Below are positions 4,832 to 5,403 of a stretch of 5,403 bases of DNA, in pieces (position 1 is the stretch's first letter; each line of letters begins with the position of its first letter). This DNA is from Acinetobacter sp. (GTDB taxonomy: Bacteria; Pseudomonadota; Gammaproteobacteria; Pseudomonadales; Moraxellaceae), in the NCBI GenBank assembly GCA_030523805.1, contig JAUNHS010000051.1, positions 6,060-11,462 of the forward strand, written 5' to 3'. The notes below the pieces were generated by a model that did not search any database, was not told the DNA's origin, and worked only from the letters and a program-made list of their open reading frames with translations. The position numbers were made by a program, and so were the translations under genes.

Positions 4832-5403
4832 ATGAAATTGACCACATTCGCAATAATGTTGCTCGGTGCAACAGTGATGACGACAGGTGCATGGGCAAAA
4901 ACAGCAATAAGCACGCCAAGCACCATGCAGCAGCAACACGCACAAAAAAGTATTGCTCAAATTGAAGCATTGTTAAAGCAAAAAGATATTCCATTTGAGC
5001 GTGTGATTGCTAGTCCTTATGCCAATATGTCGGGCATTTATCAAGTGATTTATAAAGATGATGTGGCATATATTGATGCAACAGGGCAATATTTTATTGT
5101 GGGCGATGTGTTTGAGAAAAATGATTTAATCAAACAAGCGGGTGGTCAGTTGCCTGCATTTGAACATCAGAACACTTTGCCTAAAAGCAATTTGAGCTAT
5201 GCAAAATTTTCTGGCGAGTTGGTGTATATTAGCCCTGCACAAAATTATTTATGGACAGGAACGCTTATTCGTGTAGATGATATGGCAGATTTAACCGATG
5301 AATTAACCATGGAAGTCAATCGTGTTGCATGGGATAGTTTGCCTTTACAAAATGCGATGAAAGAAGTGAAAGGCAATGGTCAGCGTAAAATGGTGGTATT
5401 TTC
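4832..5403 (+). CDS. DsbC-like thiol:disulfide isomerase, N-terminal part (3' end outside window)
   Basis: ATG 4832 opens 190 complete codons with no stop before the edge. GGAG (4822-4825) is a good ribosome binding site 6 bases upstream. Residues 1-22 are a signal peptide (ends TGAWA, then KTA), so the product is periplasmic. A helical stretch (32-52) leads into a DsbC_N-type dimerisation module around IYQVIYKDDVAYIDATGQY (69-87) and IVGD. A second module of the same pattern follows at about 122-154 (LVYISPAQNYLWTG). Then come WDSLPLQNAMKEVKGNG (167-183) and RKMVVF (185-190), the linker and first strand of the thioredoxin domain as in DsbC/DsbG. The CxxC active site is expected within the next few codons but is not visible, so catalytic activity is inferred. 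DsbC proteins reshuffle wrong disulfides in exported proteins. DsbG-like or another thioredoxin-fold protein remains possible. Confidence 0.82.
   Translation, partial: MKLTTFAIMLLGATVMTTGAWAKTAISTPSTMQQQHAQKSIAQIEALLKQKDIPFERVIASPYANMSGIYQVIYKDDVAYIDATGQYFIVGDVFEKNDLIKQAGGQLPAFEHQNTLPKSNLSYAKFSGELVYISPAQNYLWTGTLIRVDDMADLTDELTMEVNRVAWDSLPLQNAMKEVKGNGQRKMVVF

Noticed and set aside
4778..4994. Minus-strand Cys-rich frames opposite the DsbC-like gene start
   Set aside because: The plus strand there has a ribosome binding site, a signal peptide and a DsbC-like fold. The minus frames cross its promoter and show no coding features.

Overview
The window looks like a chromosomal segment of a gamma-proteobacterium of the family Moraxellaceae (Acinetobacter/Moraxella group). 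The base composition is AT-rich. The first gene encodes a porin whose mature N-terminus and internal motifs resemble Acinetobacter Omp33-36. RF2 uses the classical +1 frameshift. I cannot fix the genus from the sequence alone. There is no sign of phage, insertion sequences, CRISPR, tRNA or rRNA.

Layout. (1) 1-647, minus: 5' part of an Omp33-36-like outer-membrane porin that runs off the left edge. (2) 648-1021: AT-rich divergent intergenic region with a candidate promoter for each flanking gene. (3) 1022-2117, plus: prfB (peptide chain release factor 2), split by an in-frame TGA at 1094-1096 that is bypassed by +1 frameshifting. It is followed after 12 bases by a DUF302 lipoprotein gene (2130-2654), then a bidirectional hairpin terminator. 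(4) 2716-about 3180, minus: four-helix membrane protein of unknown function, convergent with the lipoprotein gene. (5) 3310-3699, plus: MAPEG-family membrane protein, divergent from the previous gene across a short region with a perfect 10-bp inverted repeat. (6) 3700-3929: regulatory region with a near-consensus sigma-54 promoter, a perfect IHF consensus match and two NtrC-like sites. (7) 3930-4670, plus: TorF-family putative porin, closed by a strong terminator. (8) 4832-right edge, plus: exported DsbC-like thiol:disulfide isomerase, cut just before the expected CxxC. Its N-terminal module appears to be present twice.

How the parts fit. Except for prfB, every gene encodes an envelope protein: two outer-membrane beta-barrels, one lipoprotein, two inner-membrane proteins and one periplasmic oxidoreductase. 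Most are separate transcription units; prfB and the lipoprotein are the only clear operon.

The most informative signals are the RF2 autoregulatory frameshift, the apparent nitrogen-type control region (NtrC-like pair, IHF, sigma-54) before the TorF porin, and the doubled DsbC-type module. The regulatory assignments rest on motif matching by eye and have not been tested statistically.
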